A stretch of 64,000 nt of DNA from Paludibaculum sp. (lineage in GTDB: Bacteria > Acidobacteriota > Terriglobia > Bryobacterales > Bryobacteraceae), in NCBI GenBank assembly GCA_029973955.1, contig JARKQJ010000231.1, positions 1 to 64,000 of the forward strand, read 5' to 3'. Numbering within the stretch: the first letter of the stretch is position 1; the number at the start of each line of letters is the position of its first letter. Below, piece by piece: positions 8,685-17,863 of this stretch. The translations under genes were made by a program, and so were the position numbers. A model generated the notes under the pieces. The model had not been told where the DNA came from, ran no database searches, and worked only from the letters and a program-made list of their open reading frames with translations.

Positions 8685-9584
8685 TCATTCCACTGGATGC
8701 AGGCTCGGCTGTGCCGGTTTCAGTTCAGCCAGCACGATGCCTGCCAAAATCAGCGCTGCCCCAGCCAGGGAGCCAACGTTCCAGTCTTCACCAATCAGAG
8801 CCCAGGCGACAAGTCCCGCGAACACGGGCTCCAGTGCCAGAATCAATACTGCCTTCGTCGCCGACGTGTGCTTTTGTGCCCAGGTGTACAGGGCGAACGA
8901 CAGCGCTGTCGCCAGCACCGCCGTCGTGATCAGCGCTATCCAAAGAGCGCTCGTCCATACCACCCGCGGCGTTTCCACACTGCCAACTGCCAGGCCGCTC
9001 ATCGCGGCCACGCCGGCTACCTGGTACAGACTCAGCCTCTCGTAGTCCATCTTCCGCGAATACCGTTCCACCGCCAGCAGGTGCGCCGCGAAGGCCACCG
9101 CGCAGCCGGCCGTCATCGCATCACCCACATTCCAATGAGCATCCAGCCCGCCGGACGTCATCAGGGCCGTGCCGGCTGTCGCCAGCGCCGCGCCCGCCAG
9201 TTCCATCCACCGGGGCCTGCTTCTTTTGACGAGCGAACCCAGCAAAGGTACCAAAACAATGTACAAACCCGTCAGGAACGCCGATTTCGACGCCGTCGTG
9301 ATCCGCAATCCCGCCGTCTGCAGGGCGTATCCCAGAAACAGCAGCACCGCGCAGACCAGTCCGCCCTTCCACTCCATCGCCCGCGCTCTCCCCAGTTGCT
9401 TCCGCAGCACTGCCGCCATCAGGACCGCCGCGATGCCAAATCGCAGGCCCAGGAACAAAAACGTCGATACGTCCGCCAGCGCCTCCTTCACCACCACGAA
9501 TGTGGTGCCCCAAATGCACGCCACCGCCACCAAAGCCAGTTCCGCCCGGCCCCGGCCCGCACCGCTCTCACCGCTACCGCTCAT
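8685..9584 (-). CDS. EamA/DMT-family transporter
   Basis: A 299-residue, ten-helix protein made of two EamA repeats. Typical motifs are ACIWGTTFVVVKEAL near the start of repeat 1, FLTGLYIVLVPLLGSL at its end, and KAVLILALEPVFAGLVAWAL in repeat 2. The drug/metabolite transporter family exports amino acids or metabolites, or takes up sugars; specificity cannot be read from sequence. The gene starts 9 bases after the stop of the M20 peptidase, so the two are co-transcribed. A peptidase followed by an amino-acid-type exporter is a reasonable pairing, but that is inference. Confidence 0.85.
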   Translation of the reverse strand: MSGSGESGAGRGRAELALVAVACIWGTTFVVVKEALADVSTFLFLGLRFGIAAVLMAAVLRKQLGRARAMEWKGGLVCAVLLFLGYALQTAGLRITTASKSAFLTGLYIVLVPLLGSLVKRSRPRWMELAGAALATAGTALMTSGGLDAHWNVGDAMTAGCAVAFAAHLLAVERYSRKMDYERLSLYQVAGVAAMSGLAVGSVETPRVVWTSALWIALITTAVLATALSFALYTWAQKHTSATKAVLILALEPVFAGLVAWALIGEDWNVGSLAGAALILAGIVLAELKPAQPSLHPVE

Positions 9585-9593
9585 CCCGAACCG

Positions 9594-10880
9594 CTACTCC
9601 AGACCGCCGTTCACCTCTGCCAGCAGCAGGGCCGTCACCAGCAGGATGCGCCGCAACCCCACATCCCGGCCTTCCGGCGAATACCACTCGCCCGGCGTGT
9701 GCGCTCCGCCACCCTGCCCGCCCGCGCCGATCGAAACCGACTGCAGCCCCATCGACAGGGGGATATTCGCATCCGTCGACGCGCAGTCCAGCACGCTCCG
9801 GATTCCCATCTCCGCATCCACCGCCCGCAAATAACCCAACAGCGGCGCTGTCTCCGCCAGGCGCCCGCCCGGCCGCGAGCCGATCTCCTTCATCCGGAAC
9901 GTCACCCGGCCCAATCGCGCCCGCTCGTTCTCCACCAGCAGCGCACGCTCCATTGTCTGGCCCAACGATGCCACCAGTTCTTCCAGATCCGACGCGCTCT
10001 CCGCTCGCAGGTCCACTTTGACCCGCGCCGAGGCCGGAATCGCGTTCACCGTCGTTCCGCCTTCCACCACGCCAAAATTCCAAGAGCTCGGCCTCTGCCG
10101 GGCCTGTTCCTCGGCGCGCGCATCGCAGAACATCGTGATCGCGCGAGCCAGCGCATGGATCGCGTTCGCCGCGCCATGGTCGGACCACGAATGCCCGCCC
10201 GGCCCGTTCACAGTTACTTCGAACCGGCGGCATGCCAGCGCCAGCGCGGTCACGTGCGTCGTGTCCGGACCGTCCAGCACCAGCACCGTGTGCAGCCGTC
10301 CCGTGAGGGCCGAGTTCTGGCACAGATACCGCATCCCGCTCAGGTTGCCTTCGCCTTCTTCGCCCACGTTGGCCACCAGCACCAGCCGCGCAACGTCGAT
10401 GCCCGAGCCCGGGGCCAGAACCCGGGCCAGCGCCAGCAGCGCCGCCAGCCCCGCGCCGTTGTCCGCCACCCCCGGCCCGCAGAACTTCTCTTTGCCCTCC
10501 ACCTTGATGTCGCCTGCCGTCCGCGGCGACAAAACTGTGTCCAAATGCGCCGTCAGCGCGATCAGTGGACCGCTCTTGGCAGCCCCGGGCGCCTGCGCCA
10601 CAACGTTGCCAGCCCGGTCGATGGCCGCTTCCCAGCCGAGGCTGCGAAACTGTGCCGCCATCCACTCCGCCCGCGGCTGCTCCTGGAACGTCGGCGCCGC
10701 AATCCGGCACACCGCCAGATGCTGCTCGTCGATCCAGCGCCGCTCGCGCGCGAAGAAGCGCAACGCTTCCGCCAGCTTCCCGCCCGAGGCCAGCTTGGCC
10801 ACGGACTCGACGCCGGCAGGCAGCAGCGCCGCCGGCAGAGTGGCGTCACGCTTGCGCGCAGATTGCAAAGGCCCCAGCAT
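9594..10880 (-). CDS. M20/M28-like zinc aminopeptidase or deacylase
   Basis: A 428-residue cytoplasmic metallohydrolase of the peptidase T / M20 type. Metal ligands and catalytic residues are visible in order: LTAHLDTV (His, Asp), GVADNGAGLAALL (bridging Asp), ANVGEEGEGN (Glu-Glu), LDGPDTTHVT (Asp), and a C-terminal GGGAHTPGEWY (His). A small dimerisation insert (about residues 215-320, with GPGGHSWSDHGAANAIHALA) separates the two halves, as in the family. It probably removes N-terminal residues or acyl groups from small peptides. It is first in the three-gene operon with EamA and HtrA-like genes, and divergent from motA. Confidence 0.87.
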   Translation of the reverse strand: MLGPLQSARKRDATLPAALLPAGVESVAKLASGGKLAEALRFFARERRWIDEQHLAVCRIAAPTFQEQPRAEWMAAQFRSLGWEAAIDRAGNVVAQAPGAAKSGPLIALTAHLDTVLSPRTAGDIKVEGKEKFCGPGVADNGAGLAALLALARVLAPGSGIDVARLVLVANVGEEGEGNLSGMRYLCQNSALTGRLHTVLVLDGPDTTHVTALALACRRFEVTVNGPGGHSWSDHGAANAIHALARAITMFCDARAEEQARQRPSSWNFGVVEGGTTVNAIPASARVKVDLRAESASDLEELVASLGQTMERALLVENERARLGRVTFRMKEIGSRPGGRLAETAPLLGYLRAVDAEMGIRSVLDCASTDANIPLSMGLQSVSIGAGGQGGGAHTPGEWYSPEGRDVGLRRILLVTALLLAEVNGGLE

Positions 10881-10980
10881 CTTCTACAGTTTAGCGCGAC
10901 ATCCTCGCGAACCCCTCATACTCCTCCCGCTTTCGACGATACGCATATCGAAGTACCCACCAGCGGGGAAAATCAACCGC

Positions 10981-11856
10981 ATGTTTGTCATCATCGGCTT
11001 CGTTATCGTCCTCGGCGCGATTATCGGTGGCTATCTGCTGGAGCATGGCAATCTCCAAGTGCTCTTTCAGCCCGCCGAACTCGTCATTATCGGAGGCGCC
11101 GCCTTCGGCACCATCTTCATCGGCAATCCCATGCACACCATCACCGCGATGTTCAAGTCGCTGCTGGGTGCACTCAAAGGCTCCCCCTACAACAGGGCTT
11201 TCTACCTCGAGCAGTTGAAACTGCTCAACGACATCTTCATCTACGCCCGCAAGAACGGCATGGCCAAGCTGGAAGCCGACCTCGATGAGCCCAATAAGAG
11301 CCCGGTCTTCCAGAAGTACCCGAAGTTCCTCGCAGATCATCACGCCCTGCACTTCTTCTGCGATACCGTCCGCATGGCCATCTCCGGTGGCGTCGGCCAC
11401 ATGGAACTGGATCAGCTCATGGAACTCGATCTCGAGATCCAGCACCACGAGGGCGCCGAACCTGCTTCCGCCTTGACGACGGTGGCGGACGCTCTGCCAG
11501 GCCTTGGCATTGTCGCCGCGGTGCTGGGCGTGGTGATTACCATGGGCGCCCTGGGCGGGCCGCCCGAAGAGATCGGCCACAAGGTGGCCGCGGCCCTCGT
11601 CGGGACCTTTCTCGGCATCCTGCTCTGCTACGGCTTTCTCGGCCCCCTGGCCACCAACATCAGCAAGCTGAACGAGGCTCACGGGCAGTACATGAACATG
11701 CTGCGCCAGGCCATCCTCGCCTTCATCAAGGGCACCGCGCCCTCGCTGGCCGTCGAGTTTGCCCGCCGCGCTATCCCGCCCCACCTCCGGCCCAGCTTCA
11801 AGGAGACCGAAGCGGCCATTAAGGGTGGCGCCCCCGCAGCGGCCCAGGCCGCCTGA
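10981..11856 (+). CDS. motA: Flagellar motor stator protein MotA
   Basis: A 291-residue inner-membrane protein with the MotA/TolQ/ExbB proton-channel domain. The N-terminus MFVIIGFVIVLGAIIGGYLLEHG and NPMHTITAMFKSLLGALKG match MotA. The conserved third and fourth helices include LPGLGIVAAVLGVVITMGAL and LVGTFLGILLCYGFLGPLA. With MotB it forms the ion-driven stator ring that turns the flagellum. A much longer open frame extends upstream, but this ATG has a purine-rich GGGGAAAA 6-13 bases upstream and gives the standard family length. MotB follows after 24 bases. No other flagellar gene is in the window. Confidence 0.95.
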   Translation: MFVIIGFVIVLGAIIGGYLLEHGNLQVLFQPAELVIIGGAAFGTIFIGNPMHTITAMFKSLLGALKGSPYNRAFYLEQLKLLNDIFIYARKNGMAKLEADLDEPNKSPVFQKYPKFLADHHALHFFCDTVRMAISGGVGHMELDQLMELDLEIQHHEGAEPASALTTVADALPGLGIVAAVLGVVITMGALGGPPEEIGHKVAAALVGTFLGILLCYGFLGPLATNISKLNEAHGQYMNMLRQAILAFIKGTAPSLAVEFARRAIPPHLRPSFKETEAAIKGGAPAAAQAA

Positions 11857-11880
11857 CGGGCCGCCTCAGAGGACAACACC

Positions 11881-12681
11881 ATGGGATCACCAGCAACCCC
11901 GGCACCCATCATCATCATCCGCAGAAAGAAAGGCGGCCACGGCGGCCATCACGGCGGGGCTTGGAAGGTCGCCTACGCCGACTTCGTCACCGCCATGATG
12001 GCGCTGTTCATCGTGCTCTGGCTCCTTTCCAGCGACGAAAAGGTCAAGAAGGCCGTCGGCGGCTACTTCCAGGACCCCACCGGCACCGGCAAGCTCACCG
12101 GTACCACCATGGCCGGCTCCGGCGAGGGGATCCAGCTCAGCCAGGACAACATGAGCAAACTCAAGGAACAACTCGACCAGGCGATGCACGAGATGCCCAA
12201 GTTCGACGAATTGAAGCAGAACGTGGAGATGCTCATTACCAGCGAGGGGCTGCGCATCGAACTGCTGGAAAAGGAAGGTGGGCTCTTCTTCGAAAGCGGA
12301 AACTCCAAGCCTTCCATCAAGGGCAACGAGTTGATCCACATGCTCGGAAATCAGCTCAAGTCCCTGCCCAACAAGCTCTTGATTGAAGGCCACACGGACG
12401 CCAAGCCGTATGCTTCCGACAACGGCTATACCAACTGGGAACTCTCCGCCGATCGCGCCAACTCCGCCCGCCGGATCCTGCAGGACGCCGGCGTCCCGCC
12501 CAGGCAGATCGCACAGATCCGTGGCTTCGCCGACCAGCACCTGAGAACGCCCAAGGAGCCAGAGAATCCCTCCAACCGGCGCGTCTCGGTCCTGGTGCAG
12601 TACATGCAAACGCCGCCGCCCAAAGACGGCTCACCGAAGCAGGAGAAACCGGGCGGCCAGGCTCCGCCCAAAGGCCACTAA
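11881..12681 (+). CDS. motB: Flagellar motor stator protein MotB
   Basis: A 266-residue protein with a short His/Gly-rich cytoplasmic tail, a single membrane helix with the proton-binding Asp34 (AYADFVTAMMALFIVLWL), and a plug segment. A C-terminal OmpA-like peptidoglycan-binding domain (about residues 130-245) shows LLIEGHTDAKP, TNWELSADRANSARRIL and NRRVSVLV. It anchors the stator to the cell wall. A proline-rich tail follows. The stop codon overlaps by three bases the stop of the convergent ferredoxin gene. Confidence 0.95.
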   Translation: MGSPATPAPIIIIRRKKGGHGGHHGGAWKVAYADFVTAMMALFIVLWLLSSDEKVKKAVGGYFQDPTGTGKLTGTTMAGSGEGIQLSQDNMSKLKEQLDQAMHEMPKFDELKQNVEMLITSEGLRIELLEKEGGLFFESGNSKPSIKGNELIHMLGNQLKSLPNKLLIEGHTDAKPYASDNGYTNWELSADRANSARRILQDAGVPPRQIAQIRGFADQHLRTPKEPENPSNRRVSVLVQYMQTPPPKDGSPKQEKPGGQAPPKGH

Positions 12682-12962
12682 CTCAGGCCGAGGCGGCGCA
12701 GCTCGATGCGCAGGCGTTGGGCAGTGACGGCGCCCAAAACCTGGCCGTCTTCGACGACTGCCGGGGCGAGTTCGCAGTGCCCCAGGCAATCCGAAGCGCC
12801 GATGCGCAGATCCTGCCCCGTGTGGCAGCGCACATTCTCCAGATCGTCCAGAAGACCTTCGGCGCCCTTGTGCAGGCACTCTTCGCCTCGGCACACAACG
12901 AAGACATGCCGGCGGCATCCTTTGGCCGGCTCCGCAATCGACTTCAATCTCGCAGTTGCCAT
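12678..12962 (-). CDS. Thioredoxin-like [2Fe-2S] ferredoxin
   Basis: A 94-residue protein with the thioredoxin-fold ferredoxin pattern: Cys24 and Cys29 in VFVVCRGEECLHKG, then about 30 residues later Cys59-x3-Cys63 in ASDCLGHCELAP. These are the usual cluster ligands of the NuoE/Shethna-type family. It lies 21 bases after the AhbD-like gene on the same strand, so it may supply electrons to that radical SAM enzyme; this is inferred from position only. It is convergent with motB, and the two stop codons overlap. Confidence 0.8.
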   Translation of the reverse strand: MATARLKSIAEPAKGCRRHVFVVCRGEECLHKGAEGLLDDLENVRCHTGQDLRIGASDCLGHCELAPAVVEDGQVLGAVTAQRLRIELRRLGLS

Positions 12963-12983
12963 CGCCAGTTCCTCGACTTTTGC

Positions 12984-14114
12984 TTAGTGCTGCATCACCT
13001 TCGGCTCATAGATGCAGAACGGCTCTTCATCGTGATAGTTGCCGGTCACGCCGAATGCTCTCGCGCGGCATCCCAGACAGACGCGCTTGAACTCACAGTA
13101 TCCACACTTGCCCTCGATGTTGTCCAGATTGCGCAGGTCCTCAAACAACTGGGACTGCTCCCACACCGTGCTGAACTGCTGTTGCCGCAGGTCGCCGGCT
13201 TCCAGCGGCAGGTATCCGCAGGGCTGCACCTTGCCCAGGTGCGAGATGAAGCAGACTCCGCTGCCGGCCAGGCAGCCGCGGGTCATCTGATTGAGGTCGG
13301 TCGGGTGTCCGCCGGGGTGGCCGTTGCGGGCGTGGTTCGGATGCGGCATCAGCGCCGGCACTTCCTCGCCCATCCGCCGCGATTCGGCGCGGCGCTGGCG
13401 GGCGATGCGGTAGTACTGCGGCGCGCAAGTGGCCTTCATTTCCATGCCGGAATCAAGACTGCGGTCGTAGAACCAGTTGAGGATCCGCTCGGCTTCGGCG
13501 CCGTCCACGGATTGGTCCTCGGCGATGGTCAGCCCGCAACCCACCGGAACCAGAAGGAAGAGATGGAAGGCATCCACCTTGAGTTGCTTGGCGAGTTCGA
13601 GCATCTCAGGCAGTTGGTGGACGTTGTGTTTGGAGACGGTCGTATTGATTTGGGTGGAAACACCCACCTCCTGCAGGCAGCGAATGCCGCGGAGGGCAGC
13701 CTCAAAGGCGCCGTCATGACCGCGGAAGACGTCGTGGGTGTGCCGGTCGGCACCGTCCAAGCTAATGGAAACACGGACGATTCCGGATTCCTTCACGCGT
13801 TCAGCCATCGCCTCGTCCACCAGTGTGCCGTTGGTTGCCAGCGCCACACGGATACCCCGGCTCACCGCCCGCTGCGCGATCTGGAAGACATCCCGGCGCC
13901 AAAGCGGCTCGCCACCGCTCAAAACGAGGATCATTGGGGCATATGCCCCAAGTTGATCAACAATTTCGAGGCATTCTTCCGTGTTCAAGTCCTCCGGGCT
14001 CATCAGCTCCGTGGCACTGGCCCGGCAGTGGATGCACCTGAGATTGCAACCAGTTGTCAGTTCCCAGAAGACCAACCGGGGGGCCGTCACGCTCGTCTGC
14101 GCGGCTGAGTTCAT
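12984..14114 (-). CDS. ahbD: Radical SAM heme b synthase-like protein (AhbD/NirJ family)
   Basis: A 376-residue protein. The radical SAM cluster motif is CNLRCIHC (Cys23, 27, 30), with LVLSGGEPLWRRDV as the SAM-binding GGE block. The C-terminal SPASM-type region has TRGCLAGSGVCFISHLGKVQ and KCGYCEFKRVCLGCRARAF, which agree closely with AhbD, the enzyme that converts iron-coproporphyrin III to heme b in the siroheme route. MEMKATCAPQYYRIARQR is another AhbD-like block. NirJ is the close alternative. The open frame extends upstream to 14342, but MNSAAQ at 14114 places the motif at the usual distance from the N-terminus. No other ahb gene is nearby. Confidence 0.78.
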   Translation of the reverse strand: MNSAAQTSVTAPRLVFWELTTGCNLRCIHCRASATELMSPEDLNTEECLEIVDQLGAYAPMILVLSGGEPLWRRDVFQIAQRAVSRGIRVALATNGTLVDEAMAERVKESGIVRVSISLDGADRHTHDVFRGHDGAFEAALRGIRCLQEVGVSTQINTTVSKHNVHQLPEMLELAKQLKVDAFHLFLLVPVGCGLTIAEDQSVDGAEAERILNWFYDRSLDSGMEMKATCAPQYYRIARQRRAESRRMGEEVPALMPHPNHARNGHPGGHPTDLNQMTRGCLAGSGVCFISHLGKVQPCGYLPLEAGDLRQQQFSTVWEQSQLFEDLRNLDNIEGKCGYCEFKRVCLGCRARAFGVTGNYHDEEPFCIYEPKVMQH

Positions 14115-14253
14115 ACTTTCTTGTATGCAATTGCCCGGCCAACCTGACGGAGTGAAATCCCTTCGCCAATAGTCCATTTGGATGACGACGGGGAGCGCCA
14201 GCCTATGACAACGTAATTCAGGCTCGCTAATTCCAGACTCAGAGGTCTGCTCC

Positions 14254-17200
14254 ATGATGAAGTTTGTTTGGACGCTCGCTCTCGCCGCCATGCTGCCGCT
14301 GGCCGGCCAACAAAGCACAGGCACAATTACCGGCACCGTCACCGATGCTCAGGACGCAGTAGTCGTCGGGGCGCAGGTGGAGGTGGCCAACCTGGACACC
14401 GGCGCGGTATTCCGGACCAAATCGAACGAACAGGGCTACTACACAGCGCCCGGGATGACGGTGGGGCGGTATGAAGTACGCGCCACGATGGCGGGGTTCA
14501 AGAAGTATGTCCGGTCGGGCATCGTTCTGCAGGTGAACCAGAACGCGCTGGTGAACATCGCGCTGCAGGTGGGCCAGTTGGTGGAATCGGTCGAGGTTTC
14601 CGCCGAGGCGGCGTTGGTGGACACGGGCAGTGCCACACTGGGCCAGGTGGTGGAGAACCGCCGCGTACAGGAACTGCCGCTGAACGGCCGCAGCGCTCTG
14701 GCGCTGACGATGATGACGGCGGGGGTGATGTCGAACTCGGGTTCGACGCAATCCGGATTTGGCGACCGGGGTATCGGTCTGTCTTCGATCAGCATCAATG
14801 GCGGCCCGAACTCGATGAACGCGCAGATGCTGGACGGCAACAACAACACGCTGGTCTACATCGGCGAAGCGGGTGTGCCCCCGGCGGTGGATGCGGTGGA
14901 GGAGTTCAAGGTGCAGAGCGGCACGATGTCGTCGGAGTTCGGCTTCACGGCCGGCGGCAGCATCAACCTGGTAACCAAGTCCGGCACGAATCAGTTCCAC
15001 GGCACGGCCTACGAGTTCCTGCGGAACGACGTGCTGGACGCGCGGAACACCTATGCGGCCAAGAAGCTGCCACTACGGTACAACCAGTATGGCGGCTCGC
15101 TGGGCGGACCGATCATCAAGAACAAGACATTTGGTTTCTTCAACTGGGAGCAGTACCTGCTGCGCAAGAGCACACCGCGCATCTCGACGGTGCCCCTGTC
15201 GACATGGCGCGGGGGCAACTTCAGCGACTACCGCAACGCCAACGGCGTGCTGATCCCGATCTACGATCCGGCGACGATCCGGCCCAATCCTGGCGGCAGC
15301 GGGCAAGTGCGCGATCAGTTCCCGAACAACATCGTTCCGCAGACGCGGTTCGATCCCGTGTCGGTGAAGATCATGAACTTCTGGCCGGCTCCCAATGCGG
15401 CGCCGACCAACGCATACACGCAGAGCAACAACTTCGTGGACTCCGCGATCAGCCGTGTGGACTGGACCCAGGTTCACGCCAAGGTGGACCATCGCTTCAA
15501 CGATGCGAACTCGATGTTCGTACGGTACACGCACGCCGAGCACAATCCGAGCGGCAACTCGATCTTCCTGGATCCGACGGTGGGGCAGGACCGGGTGGAC
15601 GACCAGACGAACCGCAACGCGGTGGTGTCGGACACGCATGTGTTCTCGCCGACGCTGATCAACAACCTGCGCGTCGGCATCAGCCGGCAGTCGTTTATCT
15701 TCCAGGCGATCAATGCCGGGAAGAACTGGCCGAGCCGGCTAGGCTTTGCACCGATCGTGCCGGACGACCAGATGCCGGACATCAGCTTCGGGTACGGCAA
15801 CATCGGCGGCCAGGCGAACGGCACGCGCGCGTCGATGAGCTGGGACATTCAGGACATGGTGACGAAGATTGCCGGCAACCACACGTTGAAGGCGGGCTTC
15901 AACCTGCGGATGATGCAGGGTGGGAACAAGCAGGGCAGCGGACTTTCCGGCATCTTTCGTTTCAGCGGGCTGACGCAGAATCCGCAGTCCACGGCCGGCA
16001 CAGGGGCGGACATTGCAGGCTTCCTGCTGGGCACGGTCAGCAGTGTAAGCATCGATTCGATCCTGGGCAACATGTTCGAAGGCAACTCGTACAGCTTCTT
16101 CGTGCAGGACGACTGGAAGATCAACCGGAAGCTGACGCTGAACCTTGGGATGCGCTACGACTACCAGCCGAAGGCGACGGAAAGGCACAACGGGATCATC
16201 AACTTCGATCCGAATGGGATCGATCCAAAGTCGGGCCTGAAAGGCACAACCGTCTTTGCCGGCGTGGACGGCCAGCCGAGAGAGTGGATGGGCTCGGACA
16301 AGAACGACTTCGGGCCTCGCTTCGGGTTTGCCTATGATGTATTCGGTTCTGGAAACACGGTGTTGCGCGGCGGCTACGGGATCTTCTATCCGCAGGTGGC
16401 ATACCGCGACTTCTTCGGCAACACGCAGTTGTTCTCGACGACGAACACGAGTTATGCCGCGCCGGGGCCGGGGCAGCCGATCGTGCAGTTGCAGGCAGGA
16501 TTTCCGTACGCTCCTCTGAAGTCGCCGGGCGCATCGGCGGGACCGGGGGCGCTGCTGGGCCAGGCGGCGAGCATGACGGAAAACGATCCCACTACGCCGC
16601 TAACGCAGCAGTGGAACTTCTCGATTCAGCACCAGATCAAAAGATGGATGGTGGATGCCACCTATGCGGGCAACAAGGGCAATCATTTCATCGCGAGCAA
16701 CTACAACCTGAACCAGGTGAGCCCGGAGACGCGCTTCGCGCTGAAGCAGAGTCTGAACGACGCGGTGCCGAATCCATACGCCGGAAAGGTACCGGGCGGG
16801 TTAGGGGCGGCGACGATCAGCCGGGAGCGCTCACTGATGCTCTACCCCTATTACACCAGTGTGAGTGTATATAGTCCGCGCAACGGCAACTACGTCTCGC
16901 ATCAGTTACAACTGAATGTCCGGCGCAGCTTTGCGAGCGGCTTCCTGGTGCACTTCGCATACACCAAGGGCAAGATCATCAGCGACAGCCTGAACACGCC
17001 GGTGAACTGGAACCTGGAAGCCGGGAACGACATTGGTTACCAGGACGGCCTCTACAACCGGAAGGAGAACAAGGCGATCGATCCGAACGACATAGCGCAG
17101 CGCGCGGTGGTCAGCTTGGTGTATGAGCTTCCGTTCGGCGCCGGCCAACGGTTCAACCCCGACAACGGGGCCCTGCGGCTGGTGGTAGGCGGCTGGCAGA

Positions 17201-17640
17201 TTTCGACGATCGGCCAGATGCAGAGCGGGCAGCCGCTGAGGATCCGCGGCGCCTCGAACCAGATGGCAGACCGGCCGAATTCGACAGGGAAGAGCGCGAA
17301 GATCGACAATCCCACCGCGCAGCGCTGGTTCGACACCACGGTGTTCATCAACCCAGTGGACTTCACGTTCGGCAACGTAGGCCGGACGCTGCCGGATGTG
17401 CGGGCTCCCGGCACGTTCAACTGGGATCTCTCGGCGATCAAGAACACGAGGATCACGGAGCGGGTGAACCTCCAGTTCCGGGCGGAGGCGTTCAACTTCC
17501 TGAACTCAGTGAACCTCAGCGCGCCAAGCACGAGTTTCAGCCCAGGTCCGGGAGGCACGAACGTGAGCGCGACCTTTGGCACGATCACCTCCGCGCGAGA
17601 TGCGAGGAGCATCCAACTCGGGATGAAGCTGCTCTTCTAG
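14254..17640 (+). CDS. Oar-like TonB-dependent receptor with carboxypeptidase-regulatory domain
   Basis: A 1,128-residue outer-membrane protein. A signal peptide (MMKFVWTLALAAMLPLAG) is followed by a CarboxypepD_reg domain (GTITGTVTDAQDAVVVGAQV, about residues 22-105), a plug (RVQELPLNGRSALALTMMTAG and MLDGNNNTLVYIG), and a long beta-barrel that ends in an aromatic residue (IQLGMKLLF). This is the Acidobacteriota type of Oar-like receptor, thought to import large ligands such as oligosaccharides. It lies directly upstream of the FAD-oxidoreductase/GH16/GH31 operon on the same strand, 223 bases away, which suggests it is the uptake component. It is divergent from the AhbD-like gene (139 bp between). 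Confidence 0.9.
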   Translation: MMKFVWTLALAAMLPLAGQQSTGTITGTVTDAQDAVVVGAQVEVANLDTGAVFRTKSNEQGYYTAPGMTVGRYEVRATMAGFKKYVRSGIVLQVNQNALVNIALQVGQLVESVEVSAEAALVDTGSATLGQVVENRRVQELPLNGRSALALTMMTAGVMSNSGSTQSGFGDRGIGLSSISINGGPNSMNAQMLDGNNNTLVYIGEAGVPPAVDAVEEFKVQSGTMSSEFGFTAGGSINLVTKSGTNQFHGTAYEFLRNDVLDARNTYAAKKLPLRYNQYGGSLGGPIIKNKTFGFFNWEQYLLRKSTPRISTVPLSTWRGGNFSDYRNANGVLIPIYDPATIRPNPGGSGQVRDQFPNNIVPQTRFDPVSVKIMNFWPAPNAAPTNAYTQSNNFVDSAISRVDWTQVHAKVDHRFNDANSMFVRYTHAEHNPSGNSIFLDPTVGQDRVDDQTNRNAVVSDTHVFSPTLINNLRVGISRQSFIFQAINAGKNWPSRLGFAPIVPDDQMPDISFGYGNIGGQANGTRASMSWDIQDMVTKIAGNHTLKAGFNLRMMQGGNKQGSGLSGIFRFSGLTQNPQSTAGTGADIAGFLLGTVSSVSIDSILGNMFEGNSYSFFVQDDWKINRKLTLNLGMRYDYQPKATERHNGIINFDPNGIDPKSGLKGTTVFAGVDGQPREWMGSDKNDFGPRFGFAYDVFGSGNTVLRGGYGIFYPQVAYRDFFGNTQLFSTTNTSYAAPGPGQPIVQLQAGFPYAPLKSPGASAGPGALLGQAASMTENDPTTPLTQQWNFSIQHQIKRWMVDATYAGNKGNHFIASNYNLNQVSPETRFALKQSLNDAVPNPYAGKVPGGLGAATISRERSLMLYPYYTSVSVYSPRNGNYVSHQLQLNVRRSFASGFLVHFAYTKGKIISDSLNTPVNWNLEAGNDIGYQDGLYNRKENKAIDPNDIAQRAVVSLVYELPFGAGQRFNPDNGALRLVVGGWQISTIGQMQSGQPLRIRGASNQMADRPNSTGKSAKIDNPTAQRWFDTTVFINPVDFTFGNVGRTLPDVRAPGTFNWDLSAIKNTRITERVNLQFRAEAFNFLNSVNLSAPSTSFSPGPGGTNVSATFGTITSARDARSIQLGMKLLF

Positions 17641-17670
17641 AAGACTGAGCCCGGCAGGGCCACCGGAATG

Positions 17671-17698
17671 GCGGGGCGCTGTGGAGACGGCGCCCCGC
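17671..17698 (+). terminator. GC-rich hairpin after the receptor gene
   Basis: A perfect 9-bp stem GCGGGGCGC / GCGCCCCGC with a 10-base loop, 31 bases after the stop codon. There is no U-tract after it, so it may act as an RNA 3'-end stabiliser or an attenuator between the receptor and the operon rather than a true terminator. Confidence 0.45.
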
Positions 17699-17863
17699 AG
17701 CCACATGGGGGCTCTATCTTTGGTATGCCGGTAATGACTCGATTTGGAAGTGTGAGGTCGGGCTGGCCTGGCGGATGGCGCGGGAGCCGGTGCCGACGGA
17801 GTTCCGGACCAAGCGGTAGGACGGAGTGGTGGAGGAGTTCGAGAGATTGGTGGAGTTACCGAG

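Noticed and set aside
8196-11288. A 1,030-codon open frame on the + strand across htrA, eamA and the M20 gene
   Set aside because: It is antisense to three proteins with clear family motifs, and its translation is Arg/His/Gln-rich without any domain, as expected from high GC.
10881-14253. A chromosomal replication origin at the skew switch
   Set aside because: The intergenic gaps (10881-10980, 14115-14253) are short and show no TTATCCACA-type DnaA boxes, and no origin-linked genes are present. Kept only as a skew observation.
14115-14253. A promoter TTGGAT / TATGAC for the first Oar-like receptor
   Set aside because: The spacer would be 20 bases and the -35 box is poor, so it was not listed.
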